Of a stretch of DNA of 64,000 nucleotides, positions 10,141 to 22,115 are shown in pieces (positions within the stretch are counted from its first letter, which is position 1; each line of letters opens with the position of its first letter). The notes beneath the pieces were generated by a model, which searched no databases, had not been told where the DNA came from, and saw nothing but the letters and a program-made list of their open reading frames with translations. The DNA comes from Guadua angustifolia. Lineage: Eukaryota > Streptophyta > Magnoliopsida > Poales > Poaceae. Location: positions 4,887,890-4,951,889 of the forward strand of contig CM070504.1 of NCBI GenBank assembly GCA_036346375.1, given 5' to 3'. A program made the translations under genes and the position numbers.

Positions 10141-10769
10141 ACATTTTTCCGGAAAAACGGAGAAAGGACTCGAACGTAAGAGGCGGGACCGGATGTTATT
10201 TTTTTGGACCTGTTCGCTATCCTGAAAAATTAGAAAAGGGCTTGTTCGCGATTTGAAACTAACGGGAGGCTTTTCCGTAAAAATACCGGGCCAGGGACCC
10301 AAACGCGAAGTGAAAAAAATATTTTTGTCTCTCAGGAAATTGCACAGGGACCTATCCGTAATTTCGGGGAAATGGAAGGGCTCTTTTGCAAAATCGCAAG
10401 GTGACAGGTGGCTATTGCGGTTGAGCCGGAAATCTTGCGCATATAGGTATTTTTATTGATATCGTCGAATATCGATCACAACAAATATGCAATAGCATTG
10501 CACATTTGCTCATCCAAAAAAAAAAAACTTTTGTTGTAACAAATAACAATGCTGAACATTACCATGTCATCTTGTTTTCGCTTGCTACCCTTCCACAGTG
10601 CCTTTTCCCCCGGAAGACAAAAGGAATTGCAGAGCCAATGGAAAGATCAAACAACTTAAAAGTCGTTCTACTGAGTAGCACACAGGAAGAAATGATCAAA
10701 CAATTTACGGAATATTGGACGTAAATGATGAAACTTAACAAATGATTCAGAAAAACAAAAAAAAAAAAA

Positions 10770-10854
10770 TCCGACCTGCCGGATTCGAACCAGCGACCTA
10801 AGGATTACCTGCAACGACTACAGTCCTCCGCTCTACCAACTGAGCTAAGGTCGG
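10770..10854 (-). tRNA. tRNA-Tyr(GTA), intron-containing
   Basis: Read on the minus strand, the 7-bp acceptor stem CCGACCT pairs with AGGTCGG and the discriminator base is A. The D arm reads TAGCTCAGTTGGTAGAGC, the anticodon region GGACTGTAG has anticodon GTA, and the T arm is CTGGTTCGAATCCGG. About 12 bases between CTGTAG and ATCCTTAG are the expected short intron after the anticodon; eukaryotic tRNA-Tyr genes usually have one. The A-box and B-box (GGTTCGAATCC) are intact. Just downstream on the minus strand is a long T run (A run at about 10752-10769), a good Pol III terminator. Confidence 0.95.
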
Positions 10855-11252
10855 ATTATGTAAGCGAAAGAAGAATAATTGTAATATACCATATAAATAA
10901 TGGGAAAAGCGTAACATCTGCACGAAAGCACCTATGTTAAAAACACCTATTTGAAGTCTAAATAACTCGGAAGTGCAGGCGACGAGTGCCTACAGAATCA
11001 GAAGCTCACTCTGGGAGCTTTCTCCAGGAACGAGTCGCCTTCAGTAAGGCTTCCGCCAGGACGAGGTCCCCTCAAGGCCTCAAAGGACGGACAACGCATT
11101 GTTAAAACGCAAATGAGGGAAGGATCTTACCTAGCTCTTAGCTTCTGCTGGTTTTCGCTGTGTCAGGGTGCTGGTCTATCTTCAGTTCGTGTTTGCAGAT
11201 TTCCATTTTAAAGATTGCTCGATGCACATGTATCTATTCCATACTGTACCAT

Positions 11253-11432
11253 CTACCACCCTTCTTTGATACATAGCAAAGCTCCAATAAAAGATCTGAG
11301 CACGAATAAACCATACATTGCATTTTCGCCTGCTTCATCATTCCTCCCAATAATGCCCAACATTTTCGTCAACACATATTGTACCTTCGTCTCCATATTA
11401 GGCATCATTTGGAATGCAGGAAATTCATAAAA
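11253..11432 (-). other. Possible terminal coding exon, unrecognised protein
   Basis: On the minus strand a 59-codon open frame follows a plausible acceptor (CCTATAAAAG) and ends at TAG (11253-11255). It has protein-like composition, with the words METKVQYVLTKMLGIIGRND and YGLFVLRSFIGALL. I do not recognise the family and found no joining upstream exon. It may be a 3' exon of a decayed gene or a transposon relic. The flanks 10855-11252 and 11433-12001 show no other gene. Confidence 0.3.
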
Positions 11433-12001
11433 CTTTTATAGGAATCAGTTCATTTCTTAACAGTAATAGCGAAAAATTCCAACGCATGAAATAGAGCCTA
11501 AGCTGTCTCCATCTGCTTTAGCGGCAAGGTGAGAGAACTTCGAGGGAGTAGTCTAATACTTTGACTATTTAAAATCTACAAGGCGAAATAATACAACGAG
11601 ATGGCTCCAATATTAAAGGGTAAAACCTACGAGGAAACTTGCTTCGAAAACAAAATCTACAAGGAAATATGCCAAAGCTGCGAAAGCGCAAGAATTTTTT
11701 TTTATCAAGTACAGTCTACGAGTCCAAAGAAAGATTTGAGGCCGAGACAGCTCTTGGCCTGATTTCTCCCCTATTTCCGTGCCTAGTCACGGGCCCAACG
11801 CAAAAGGCTGCAGACCAGATATCTCCATGGTTTGGTTTGCCCGCCGTGCGCCCATGCCAAGTCCAAGCCTGGCGGAACGGCGGATGCCAGCGCACCGCCA
11901 CTTCCGCAGCGGAAACCGTCAAAGCTTGCCGCTCCACCGGTACTTGTGTATTGTGCCGTACATAAGGAATTTTTTTACTCCTTTTCTGTAATTTTTTTTA
12001 A

Positions 12002-12794
12002 GTAGTCATTCTCGCGATGAAACTACAGATTTGACCCTAATCCCCAAATGCAGCGGTAGGAATCTGCTGGATTTTTTTTATTCTTTTAACTCTACGAAAT
12101 CGCTGAAAAATTGTTAAGATTTTTCGACAGATTGAAAATAATTTTTTAATTTCCAACGGCCTTCAGCGGCTAGATATTTTTTCCCGCGATTTCTAGCAGT
12201 TCGGTACCGTTGGAATTTTTTCACGCCGAAAATTTTTCGACGGACTGTCTTCGCTGGAAATGTCGGGGCCGCATGCGCCGCGCAATATTTCAGCGCTGGA
12301 ATGGCATGGCTCCCCGTGCATCGCCAGCGAGGCGCTGGGATGGGAGCCGCTGGGATAAGAGCACGCGTGCGCGCACACATAAAGACATTAAAAACCATAT
12401 ATTGTTCAGACCAGACGGACATGCATTGTTTGGCTCAAATAAAACACAAAATCATAGTTCCACGCTGCTCTGTTGCCGCAGTTCCACGCCACGCGGCTCC
12501 CATTCAAGCGCCACCACGCTCGCGATGCGGGGAGCAGTGCCATTCCAGCGCTCCAGGAGCGCTGAAATATTAACATTTCCAACGGAGATAGTCCACTGAA
12601 AAATTTTGAAAAAAAATCTAGTGCTACCAAACCACTAGAAATTTAAAAATTATTTCTAACGTATCAAAAAATTTAAAAAAATTTAGCGGTCTCAAAGAGC
12701 TGAAAACAAATAAAAAAATTTTCCAACGGATTCCTGACGCTGCATTTGGGGGCTAGGGCCAAATCTGCAATTTCATCACGAGAACAGCTACAAC
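12002..12794. mobile_element. Long-TIR foldback element (MULE-like MITE)
   Basis: The left end, from GTAGTCATTCTCGCGATGAAA on, is the imperfect inverse of the right end, TTTCATCACGAGAACAGCTAC. The match continues inward over more than 60 bp (CCCCAAATGCAGCG against CGCTGCATTTGGGGG). The interior holds many CAGCG/CGCTG inverted motifs. A related right end occurs at 29206. No clear target-site duplication is seen, and the ORFs inside look like chance. Confidence 0.65.
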
Positions 12795-14185
12795 CGGAAA
12801 AAAAGTTATAGAGGGGCTGAAACAATAAAATATTCGCGCACAGGCATAGGCTTCGGCTTCATGCCGCCTCGGTGGTTCTGCCTTCATGCAAGATACCACG
12901 ACGCTGCGGCTTTTGTCCGGGCATAGTGTCCAACACGCGAGCACGCGATGGCTGCTTGATGGCACGTGGCTACGATCGGCGGGTGCACGGTAGAACAATG
13001 TCGCTGCACTCCATAGTCACGCAACCCGTAATATATGGCTTCTTGTCCATGTTTGCACCTTCATGCTCACAGGACGACATCATAGCATTCTCGCATGCTG
13101 GCATTTTTAAAAGTTTCTTTGGAACAACATATGAATTGAGAAATATAGGAATAAAAAAACATTTAAATTGGATGTCATATCATGTTAAATCCTACGGTAA
13201 TTATAAACACAGGAATATTTAACAAATGTTGTTTGGCTGGATCACATGAAAACACATGGAACTTTGGTGTTTGACATGGTTGTCATAGACTCAGGAATTT
13301 CAAGAGGTTTAAGTGCACATTTATTTTTCTCTAAAATTCCTATGAAAGTATACATTCCACAGTAACTTCAAAAAATTATCACGGCTTTTTTAACCAATTA
13401 CGACATCTAGAATCTTTTCCATAGGACTGAATTCCTCCAAATTTTCTTTGTTTTTCCTTCAAACCGAAGAGGCCTAAGATTCAAAACCTGACTGTGCAGT
13501 TGAAGTGGTTAGAAGAAATACGGCTACACTTTTAAGATATGATTAAAGAAGAAATACAGGTACCAGCAGCCTGCCATTGCCCTGGTTCCTGTTTTTTTTT
13601 TGTCTGCTGCTAACCTAAATTTAAAACATAGGAGCATATTTGCAACTTTGTCCAACATAAACAAGGCCACCTTTTGTTGTAGAGACTCATTTGCATGGAC
13701 AAATCAACATTCCATTTATCATATACTAATTAAAGTCTAATATGAGGGGGTCAGCCAAGCAGGGATCGAACGACATCAATTTCGAACACACTCTTAATAT
13801 TTATATCGATCAACTAAATGAAGTTTTACATGCACGAAAGTTTTACTACGAGATAAACACAAAAATACACCCGTCTATAATTCAATTATGTATATGCTAA
13901 TAAAGAATAACAAAGAAACATGCAGGGGCATTTTCGTCTTTACATGTAGTAAGTACAAACTGTGTAGTGTACTAGTGTCTGTGTCACCAACTTCGCCGGC
14001 TACGCGTTACTCTGTACTAGTTGACACCACTGTCGTCTCTTGCCTGGTTACCTTTTCAAATCATAAATCTGAAGCACATCCCTGTACCACACATTCACGC
14101 TTCCACTTCACTCCATCGCCGTCACGTCCACTGCCGCTGCTCGCTGCTCTCTTCGGCGACCCCCGGAGCTCGCCGGCAGCGAGGG
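12795..14185. other. Intergenic and RABA4 promoter region, no gene seen
   Basis: AT-rich DNA without recognisable coding content up to about 14000 turns GC-rich just before the Rab start codon, as expected for a promoter and 5' UTR. A run of pyrimidine-rich sequence precedes the ATG. Confidence 0.4.
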
Positions 14186-17100
14186 ATGGCGGGGGGAGCG
14201 GAGAAGGTGGACTACGTGTTCAAGGTGGTGCTGATCGGCGACTCAGCGGTGGGCAAGTCGCAGATCCTGGCCCGCTTCGCGCGCAACGAGTTCAGCCTCG
14301 ACTCCAAGGCCACCATCGGCGTCGAGTTCCAGACCCGGACCCTCGTCATCGACCACAGGAGCGTCAAGGCCCAGATCTGGGACACCGCCGGCCAGGAGAG
14401 GTATACACACCGTTCACCTCGATCCCACTCTGCTCCGTGCCCTCCTCTTCGCGCGTTAGTCTCATTCAAAACATATGCTTCGATCTGTTTCTCTTCGAGC
14501 TTGTTTAGATCTCCATGGAGTACTACTATAGTCTACAGGTGTAGCGAGAAAGGTGGGTGGTAGATCTCTACAGCGGGAATTGTCACCTTTTAGCGCGTTT
14601 ACACCTACCAAAACTCATCTAGTACATCATAATGTGATCTAGATCTGGCATGCCATACCTAACTACCTAACTATGCATGGTTTAGTTAGTCTAAGTGATG
14701 AGGAAGAACGAATTTAAGGATTTTTGTTTGTTACTACTTGTGCTGTAGATTACGAACCATGATTGAGAAATTCGCTCGGTTGAACCATCTTAGCGCACGT
14801 ATGTCATAGGGTACTCCATTTCAGCGTAGATAGAAGATGGTTGACAAGCGGAGCTTCAGTAAATGGGAAGAATGTCAATGGAATTCTGAGTTGTTCTCAG
14901 TTACTGCATACTTTGTGAATCTGCTGTCTGAAACCCAAACCCGAAGGGCATAAATGCATGACTGGACAATAGCTCTAGATTGCCTGGAAACCCTGTGGTA
15001 CAGATAAGGAAATAGGCTTGCAAAATGTACTATGAAAATGTCTGCTAGAATTTACTCCCTCTGAAGAAAAGTTGTTGGGTTGCAAAATCTCCAAGACGGC
15101 AGGCCTGACATATTATAACACCATATTGGGTTGAATTTGTGCTCTAGAAGCTACTTGTTCATTTTAGATAAGATGTGGTTTCTTGTTGTAAAACTCATGC
15201 CATTCATTTTGATTTTGGTGGAATGCAGTGACTTTGCAACATATATGTCATATGAGATTATGAGTGTGAACCTGAGACAGTAGTAGATCCTGTTGATAAA
15301 CTGATGAATAATGTAACATAGTTTCCAAGTGGCAAATTGCTTGCCGAAGTTATTGATTTTTGTGAAATTTATCACTGCTCTAGCTGAGAAGTCCTATGAT
15401 ATGCTATGTATCATCGATACATGATGCCGATATGGCAATACGGCGATATGGAATTTCTCAAAAAAACAAGAATCCGGATGCGGCGAGTATATGTATTTAA
15501 AAAAATGCAAGAGGAATAAAGCAACAGTGGAGGGAGAGGTGACAGTGGCTTGCAAAGGGAAAAGGCGGTGGTGAAATTGTAGAGGGGGAAGACGGCGGTG
15601 GCGGTGATTAGTAGGCTGGGTAGCGGGCTGCCGGTAGAAGAAGAAGGGAGGGGAGGCAATGGTGGCTTGCAGAGGGAGAAGGCGACAGCGGCGAGCTTGT
15701 AGAGGGAGAAGAGGCAGCGGCCGCTGGGCTGATAGAGGGGTGGTGGCCACAATACTGCAAAGGGAGAGGGAGGGGAGGCGGTAATGGTGGCCCACAGGCT
15801 CAATGAAGGTTAGAGGGGAGGTGGCAGATAGTAGCAGTTGTCGATCAACTCGGTGGAGGGCAGTAGCTACCGTGTCTAGGGATTTTAAGGGAGCCAGCGG
15901 TACGAGAGATGGCTAGGTGGAACGAGTGAGAGAGATGGTTTGGATTGGACTTAGCTTTGTGTTTTTAGTCTGGAAGTATTAGAGAAGGATCGGGATTATT
16001 TTTATTAATTTTAAATCCTAAATTTCACCGATTCTTCATGATACGGTATCGGAAAAGATCACAGAGGATTGCCATATCCGATACCGTACAACAATTTTGC
16101 GAAGAACCGGTAATTTATAGACTATATGCTTGCTTAATGCTCTTAAGGTATTCTTCTTTTTACAATGGATTTTTTAAATGACATATTTTTTAAATAATTT
16201 TACAAAAATAATACGTCCAAAAATTTACAAAAATATGTCTCTATGCCATTTCAATTATTGACAGATATGACAGGCCATTTGTCGTCAAACCAATTGGTGA
16301 CAAGGTTCTGTCACTATTTTATTTGGTGACAAAAGCCTCCGTCTTGTCGGCCAGATGAATCCGCGACAAAATAATCTACGGCCAATTCAATCCAGGATAA
16401 AAATAGACATCTATTGGCAACAAAAGCCCTTTCACCAAATAAAATGGTGACAGATGTATATATTTTAAAAAAAAATCGGTGTATTTTTTTTGTAAAGTTA
16501 TTTTTAAAATGTATTATTTTAAAAAATTCTGTTACAATGTGTACTTGCTTAGAGCAGTTGATGGCCTTCATATATTCTAGCATTTAGAGTAGTGGGTAGG
16601 TATGGGTACTACGTACTATATGAGCCTATTTTTTCAGAACTCTATATGGGGCTATACACGATTATGTAATTCTGTTCTGCATTTTTCAAGAAATACCTAT
16701 AAAGAGTTGAGAATGTAAATTTCAATTATTTTCTTTCTGCCCCCTGCATCTTATTTACGTTAGAAGGTTATGAATATGATGTGTCGTACCAATGTCGCAT
16801 CAACCATCAATAAAGTTTATAATTGAAGGACCAAGAATGACAGGATGTCAATACAATAATTGGCCAATTCTGGAGACGGTAATTAATTCTTATATTGTAT
16901 TCTGATTTATGCCCATAACGTGAGACCTGGTATCTTTAAACTTTTAGTACAAACAAAGAATGATATTGCATTGTTTCTACTGACATTTGATATGTGTACT
17001 GATCTTAAGTGTTGTTGCAGCATTTTTGCACTTACCTTCCATCCTTTATTTTATGGCATCTTGTTCCCAACTTCTCATGCTGGCTACTCTCAACTACTGC

Positions 17101-17541
17101 AGGTACAGAGCTGTGACAAGTGCTTATTACAGGGGTGCACTGGGAGCTCTGCTGGTCTATGACATCACCAGGCGCCAGAGCTTTGATCACATACCTCGCT
17201 GGCTGGACGAACTTCGTGCCCATGCTGACAAGAACATTGTGATAATGCTAGTCGGCAACAAGAGTGACCTTGAGGAGCAGCGAGCCGTGAGTACTGAGGA
17301 CGCTAAGGAGTTTGCTGAGAAGGAAAACCTCTTCTTCCTGGAGACCTCTGCACTCCAGGCAACCAATGTAGAGAATGCTTTCCAAACTGTCTTGACGGAG
17401 ATCTCCAAAATCCACAGCAAGAAGAACATGGTATCTGAGCCAAAGAGCAACGGGGCTCCGCTGGCAATGACAGGGAAGAACATCCTTGTCCCAGGTCCGG
17501 CGCAGGAAATTCCAAAGAGCAAGTGCTGCAGTTCCATGTGA
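14186..17541 (+). CDS. RABA4: Ras-related small GTPase, RABA4 (Rab11) type
   Basis: Exons 14186-14400 and 17103-17541 (donor GTATAC, acceptor CTACTGCAG) split the Arg72 codon and give 217 residues. All GTPase motifs are present: P-loop GDSAVGKS (18-25), switch I Thr43 in TIGVEF, WDTAGQE (65-71, catalytic Gln70), NKSD (124-127) and ETSAL (152-156). The C-terminus CCSSM carries the double-cysteine geranylgeranylation signal. SLDSKATIGVEFQTRTL and YRAVTSAYYRGA are typical of plant RABA, and the effector region and tail VPGPAQEIP fit the RABA4 branch. RABA4 proteins act at the trans-Golgi network in polarised secretion, for example at growing tips. The start is MAGGAEKVDYVF; the GC-rich 5' context supports it. 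Membership of RABA4 rather than a neighbouring RABA group is slightly less certain than the Rab call. Confidence 0.93.
15480..15850. repeat. Purine-rich imperfect repeats in the Rab intron
   Basis: Repeated words of the type GGCTTGCAGAGGGAGAAGGCG recur three to four times at roughly 60-bp spacing. They are flanked at about 15430 and 16075 by mirrored GCCGATATGGCAATAC / ATTGCCATATC words, suggesting an old transposon with inverted ends. No splice-consistent coding content is seen. Confidence 0.5.
16150..16535. repeat. Inverted-repeat element in the Rab intron (MITE-like)
   Basis: The left portion (TTTTTTAAATGACATATTT, then TTTTACAAAAATAATAC) mirrors the right portion (TTTTTTTTGTAAAGTTATTT, then TTTTAAAATGTATTATTTT). 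Between them are repeated GGTGACA(A/G) words in both orientations (about 16290-16450), like subterminal repeats. Target-site duplications are not resolved. Confidence 0.55.
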
Positions 17542-20500
17542 TCCTTTACGCCTTTTATAGGTTGGGTTTGGGGGTGTCGAAAATCTGTGTTATCAACACG
17601 CTTGTTTTCCAATGATTAGTACGTACATTCCTCTCGAGATCTACTCTGATGCAGTATTTGATGTTATGTTAAAAAAGCAAAACTATACGAATTATTCAAC
17701 ATAAAAGAGAGGCTTTTTTTAAAAAAGATGGTGGTCTGTTATGGTTGATCCTGTGCCGTAGCTGGCCCGTGGTGTAGCGGCCTGTTATCCTTCCACCGTT
17801 GGAAGCGGGCAGTGATCGCTGCTCTGTGAAGCCAGCCTCACGCTGTGCCTGCCACTTCAGGGTCGGAGAGGCCGAGGCTTTCGCCAAAGCCCCTCCGCCC
17901 ACTACTCAACTTGGAACGGGCAAGCCAGCAGATCACACTCACGGTCCCAGGCCCAGGAGACCATGCCAAACATCCGCACCACCTTAATGCCCCCAACATG
18001 GGTTACAAGCCCTCGCGACTGAGCTCGGCGAGACGGCATGGCTCGGTTGAGTATTTAAGTTGATGTTTCCCAGGGTGAATAGGCGAGGTGGTACTAAAGA
18101 GGAGTGGAACGACTGAATAAACATGGTGTTTCCGGTCATATCTTTTTTTGTCCCCCCTCTGTGGATTGGAACTTTGGCAGTGGAATTCCTCTTGAAATCT
18201 GTCGGGTCCTCAACGAAGTTGTAACGTCATTTGGGCTTGTAATACTCTAACACGATGGTATTCAAAGATTGCTTTGTTCAGCTAATAATCAAGATTATCA
18301 AAATGACGCCATTCATATTGATGGCGCACATAATTTGGCCAAAAGTTATGCTGTAACAATTTAGGCCATGGTTTTGACACAAGTATGTTTGCCTTGTCAA
18401 ATTTTTATGATTGGCGTACAAGGATGCTTTGTTTTTTTATTGTGACTTCATATATGATTATATTTCTGCTATGTGTACATTTTGAGTCTTAGGTTGTGGT
18501 TGTTGAGGCCATGGTACAAGCCCCTACTACTCTCCTTATTAATATCAAAGATACACGGTTCCTCAGAAGCATTCTCATTTTGTTTTATCACTCACCAATG
18601 TTTGTTCGAAAATGCAAAGTTTCAGTTACCTTCTATTCATCTTCCAATGATCGAATGTCCTCTTAAATTTCATATTGAAACCAAAAAAATCATGTGGGGT
18701 AAGCACCATTTATAATCAAGCGAACTTCTTTTTGAAAGGAAATCGAGTGAACCAGTAACTTACACAATCCATCAATAGGCGGTCCCAAAGTTTGGTCAAT
18801 GGACCGGAACAAATGAAAGAACAATCGTTGCTATTACAGCCTAGCCATAGTGGGTGGACTCCAACGTTGGAACGGCTGCTACAGTATTTTCATCCGCCAC
18901 CATGTACTCCATTCCTCCATGCGTGGTGGCTAGCGTGGGAGATAAGCCACGACATGATTTAGGGGTTATTTGGGGTTGTGCTTCGACTGTGCTTTGGTTT
19001 TGGATTAAAAAGCTCTCAAAACTGCCTGACTGCAAAGCAACTGGACAGCCAAGTCAGAGCAGAAGCATCCCAAAAATTACAGCAACTAGAGAGGTGCTTC
19101 GCAACTATGGCTACCACATTCGGTTGCTGCCTCCCCAACTCGCTCCCGCTCACTGCCGCCTCCCCATCTCCACCCTGCTGGGCTACCTACTTCTTCATCG
19201 CCTCCCAATCTCTCTCCCACTCGGCCACCGCCTCCCTGTCTCCCTCCCACATTGTTGCCCCAGAGGTTGCCTGCCTCTTTGCCCTCTGCTTAGGTCGTCA
19301 CCCACCTCCTCACCCTCCTTGCGGCCGTCGCCCTCTGCCTCGGCGGTCGCCCACCAAGATTTTTATGGCAAAATATTTACTGCGTGCGGTTGCATGGGCT
19401 GTTTGGGAGGGCACTGGCTTCTGGATTGGTCTTGGCTAGAAATGGTGTGGTAGTCAGACAGACGACCAACCTTGGCAAGTCGTCATCCCTGAGAGGGTCC
19501 AGAGCAGTGCATCTTTTGCAGTTTCAGATTGAATGCACATGAGAACAGTTCGAGCAAGGAATAGAATGGCGGCAGTGCATTCACTCGTGCAGTCGGGCCA
19601 ACGGCTTGGAGATCGCAGGCAGATTGAGTAAGCAGAGCGAAGCTCCACTTTAGAAACACTGTCAAGATAACGGGCCGTACGTAGATAGAGGATGGTGAAT
19701 CGGTTTGCTGGAATGAATGAGGAGGTTCAGTACTTGAGTTGGTTGGCTCCACCCTCCCGTTCATTGAAGCTATTTTTCTCCAAGGGGAAAGCTTGGTTGC
19801 CGTTACGAGGATTCCCAGTATGAATTGATTTGATTCCCGAGTCAGGACTCAGGCAAGGTCAAGTCATGCTCTGCAATTACTTCCTTCTACCACGTACATA
19901 CTGCCCATAGTACATCACGAAGGACAACTTCACATGCTTGTTTTTACGTTTTTCCTGTCCTGGTTAGCGTACGTTTGTCATACCCCTTCATTGGTTTTCG
20001 GATATTAACACAGTTTAGTGGCCATAATGATGATTCCAGATTGGTCTGACAGGAATGGATACGATAAGATATAGAGAAAAGACAATGTTTCAACCACTTT
20101 TGCCGCAGGAAATTGTTGCTGCAAGTGTTGGTTGCCCTTGTGAAATCTTATATTGTTACACATAGTTGAGGCCACGCAAAAATAAAGTGATGTGCAGAAG
20201 CCACGCAACCTGATGCTTCGAGAAGGGAAAAAAATATAACCTGAGAGTCCTGGCCTGGGCAGCAAACTCTGGAAGGGTGGAAGCAGCTGGGAATAAAAAG
20301 AGCATAGCGCCAATGAAATATTACCTAGCTTATACAACAGATACAAAGTTACAAACAAGGAAAAGACATCAGGAAATAATATTGGGACCATACGAGCACG
20401 AGCTATAGGAAAAGAACAAAAAAAATATTGAGTTGCAAGCCATAACTCTGGCATCTTCTCAACATATCACTTCCCAATTGGACTTCAAGTAAACTATTAT

Positions 20501-20618
20501 CCTGCCATAAATCGGTGACAGAAATGGACATCTGGGCTTTTCAGTTATTGCTTTCCGATCAACTTGACACACAGTAAAATTCCCTTAGTTGAATACCTCA
20601 CCACATGTTTGACCGCAG
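17542..20618. other. Intergenic, no gene recognised
   Basis: The Rab 3' flank is followed by about 3 kb of unique-looking DNA. Open frames near 17700-18060 and 18854-19460 have no domain, codon or homologue signature that I recognise and are low complexity (Pro/Ser-rich on several frames). Confidence 0.4.
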
Positions 20619-20745
20619 CTAAAGAAGTGTGCAAAGGATGTTTGTAACCTCATGCAACTCGAATATGCTCCCTCCACTTTCATCAGTGAACCCAAGCAGC
20701 ACTTTTGTAGCAATGTCGACAGCTTGAGACTTGATCACAAATGCA
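20619..20745 (-). other. Possible terminal coding exon, unrecognised protein
   Basis: On the minus strand a strong acceptor (TTTTGACTTACAG) is followed by 41 protein-like codons, including IKSQAVDIATKVLLGF and SIFELHEVTNILCTLL, ending at TAG (20619-20621). The composition (amphipathic, charged, no low complexity) is coding-like. I cannot name the protein or link it to an upstream exon. A short ATG frame near 21790 (MDDDYDTIFK) does not match its phase. It may be the end of a small or broken gene. Confidence 0.35.
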
Positions 20746-21007
20746 CTGTAAGTCAAAAGCTTCCGGAAGTAAAGATGTGAAAAAGGTGAGAACTACCACT
20801 ACTGCCAGTCATTCACTGGCCAAAAAATCTTACTGCATATCAAAGCATCATGCCATCAACTACAGAACTGAAATGTCCTTCTCAAATTTTACTATTCAAT
20901 TTCAACCCATTTTTTCGTTGGTCAAATTACAAAAGGGAGATGACAATGCGCTCAAGCAAATTGCAACACGGGAAGCATGAATTGTATATTACACTGTTGA
21001 AGTATAA

Positions 21008-21211
21008 GTGAATTGTCCATCTTTTCTCATCAGCTTAAACTTTTGGGTGAACTGGTTGGTACATGCAACTCAATATGGTATCAGAGCCAAGAGATCTCAA
21101 GTTCTAGACCCGGTTGGCGTAATTTTAAAAAATAATTGCAGCCCACTTCTATTCCACGTCCTAGGTCTGAGAGAGCCTAACGTGAGGGGGTTTGTTAAAG
21201 GCTTGCAGCTT
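21008..21211. other. Repeat-like segment with tRNA-iMet primer-site sequence
   Basis: TGGTATCAGAGCC at 21076-21088 matches the sequence complementary to the 3' end of initiator tRNA-Met that plant LTR retrotransposons use as primer site. Its surroundings look like a degraded dispersed repeat, but no LTRs are found next to it. Confidence 0.35.
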
Positions 21212-21409
21212 TGATTATTTGCCTTGAAGTTGATGTACAATTAGTAAAATGTTCAAAGTTGATATACCTTTAATTATTTGCCCTGCTATGTGTCTATGAT
21301 CTGTGGATTCAGAACCCACCTGTTATAGACACACATAGAGCAAATAATCAAAGATACATCAATTTTGGGTATTTTACTAATTGCTCATCAACTTCAGGAC
21401 AAATAATCA
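21212..21409. repeat. Near-perfect hairpin, arms about 91 bp, loop about 15 bp
   Basis: Bases 21212-21303 read TGATTATTTG, AGTTGATG, CAATTAGTAAAAT and TATGTGTCTAT. The reverse complement of 21319-21409 gives the same series with few mismatches. This is a foldback MITE or a potential hairpin-RNA source. From 21410 to 22115 no gene is recognised. Confidence 0.85.
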
Positions 21410-22115
21410 AATACCCCTCATTAACAAGAGAAAAGGCAAATGATACGGGCGATGTATCACCAAACAGCCTTCACGCCCCACGTGAGCATAATTTGATGAC
21501 CCATACTATACCACAAAACAAAACAAGTCCATATCACACCAGAAACCGAAGCCTAATTGCAATTGCCTACCGAACAAATCTATCAACAACAATCCAAATA
21601 CCAATCACTCAACAAAGACCAAGTATAAACGTCTAACAACATGCGCACCAAGTTTAGATTACATCAGCTTCTAAGTTCCAAACTTGGCCTCACAAAAAAC
21701 AAACAAATTAAGCTAGGGCAAAACATTTCCAGGACTAGCCAAGCAGAGATGAATACCTTTAAAGATCGTATCATAATCATCATCCATAAAGATCTCCTAA
21801 ACAAATTTTGCATATAAAGTTTTGGGTTTCTTCACTACATATTGCATCTTAAGCTTGTTACAAAAATTAGCCAAACATGATCATTTCATCGGTTGCCGAC
21901 ACGCCGCATGTCCCATATACACGACCAAATCATTAGGGTAGGTAGAACACGCTAAAAAAAGAATTTTGAGCTAAGATTTTAAGGTGAAGCTAACACATTG
22001 TAATTGTATTGCTGCTTCCTCCCATTTCCTTGCCGCCGCCTCGCCAGATCTTTCCTACACCGGCCATATCTACACATCAGAAGCAGCAGCAGCAGCAGCA
22101 ACGGTTGGTTCTTGG

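Noticed and set aside
21760..21800. MDDDYDTIFK start as first exon of the gene ending at 20619
   Set aside because: Its donor leaves one base, whereas the terminal exon needs two; no intermediate exon was found.
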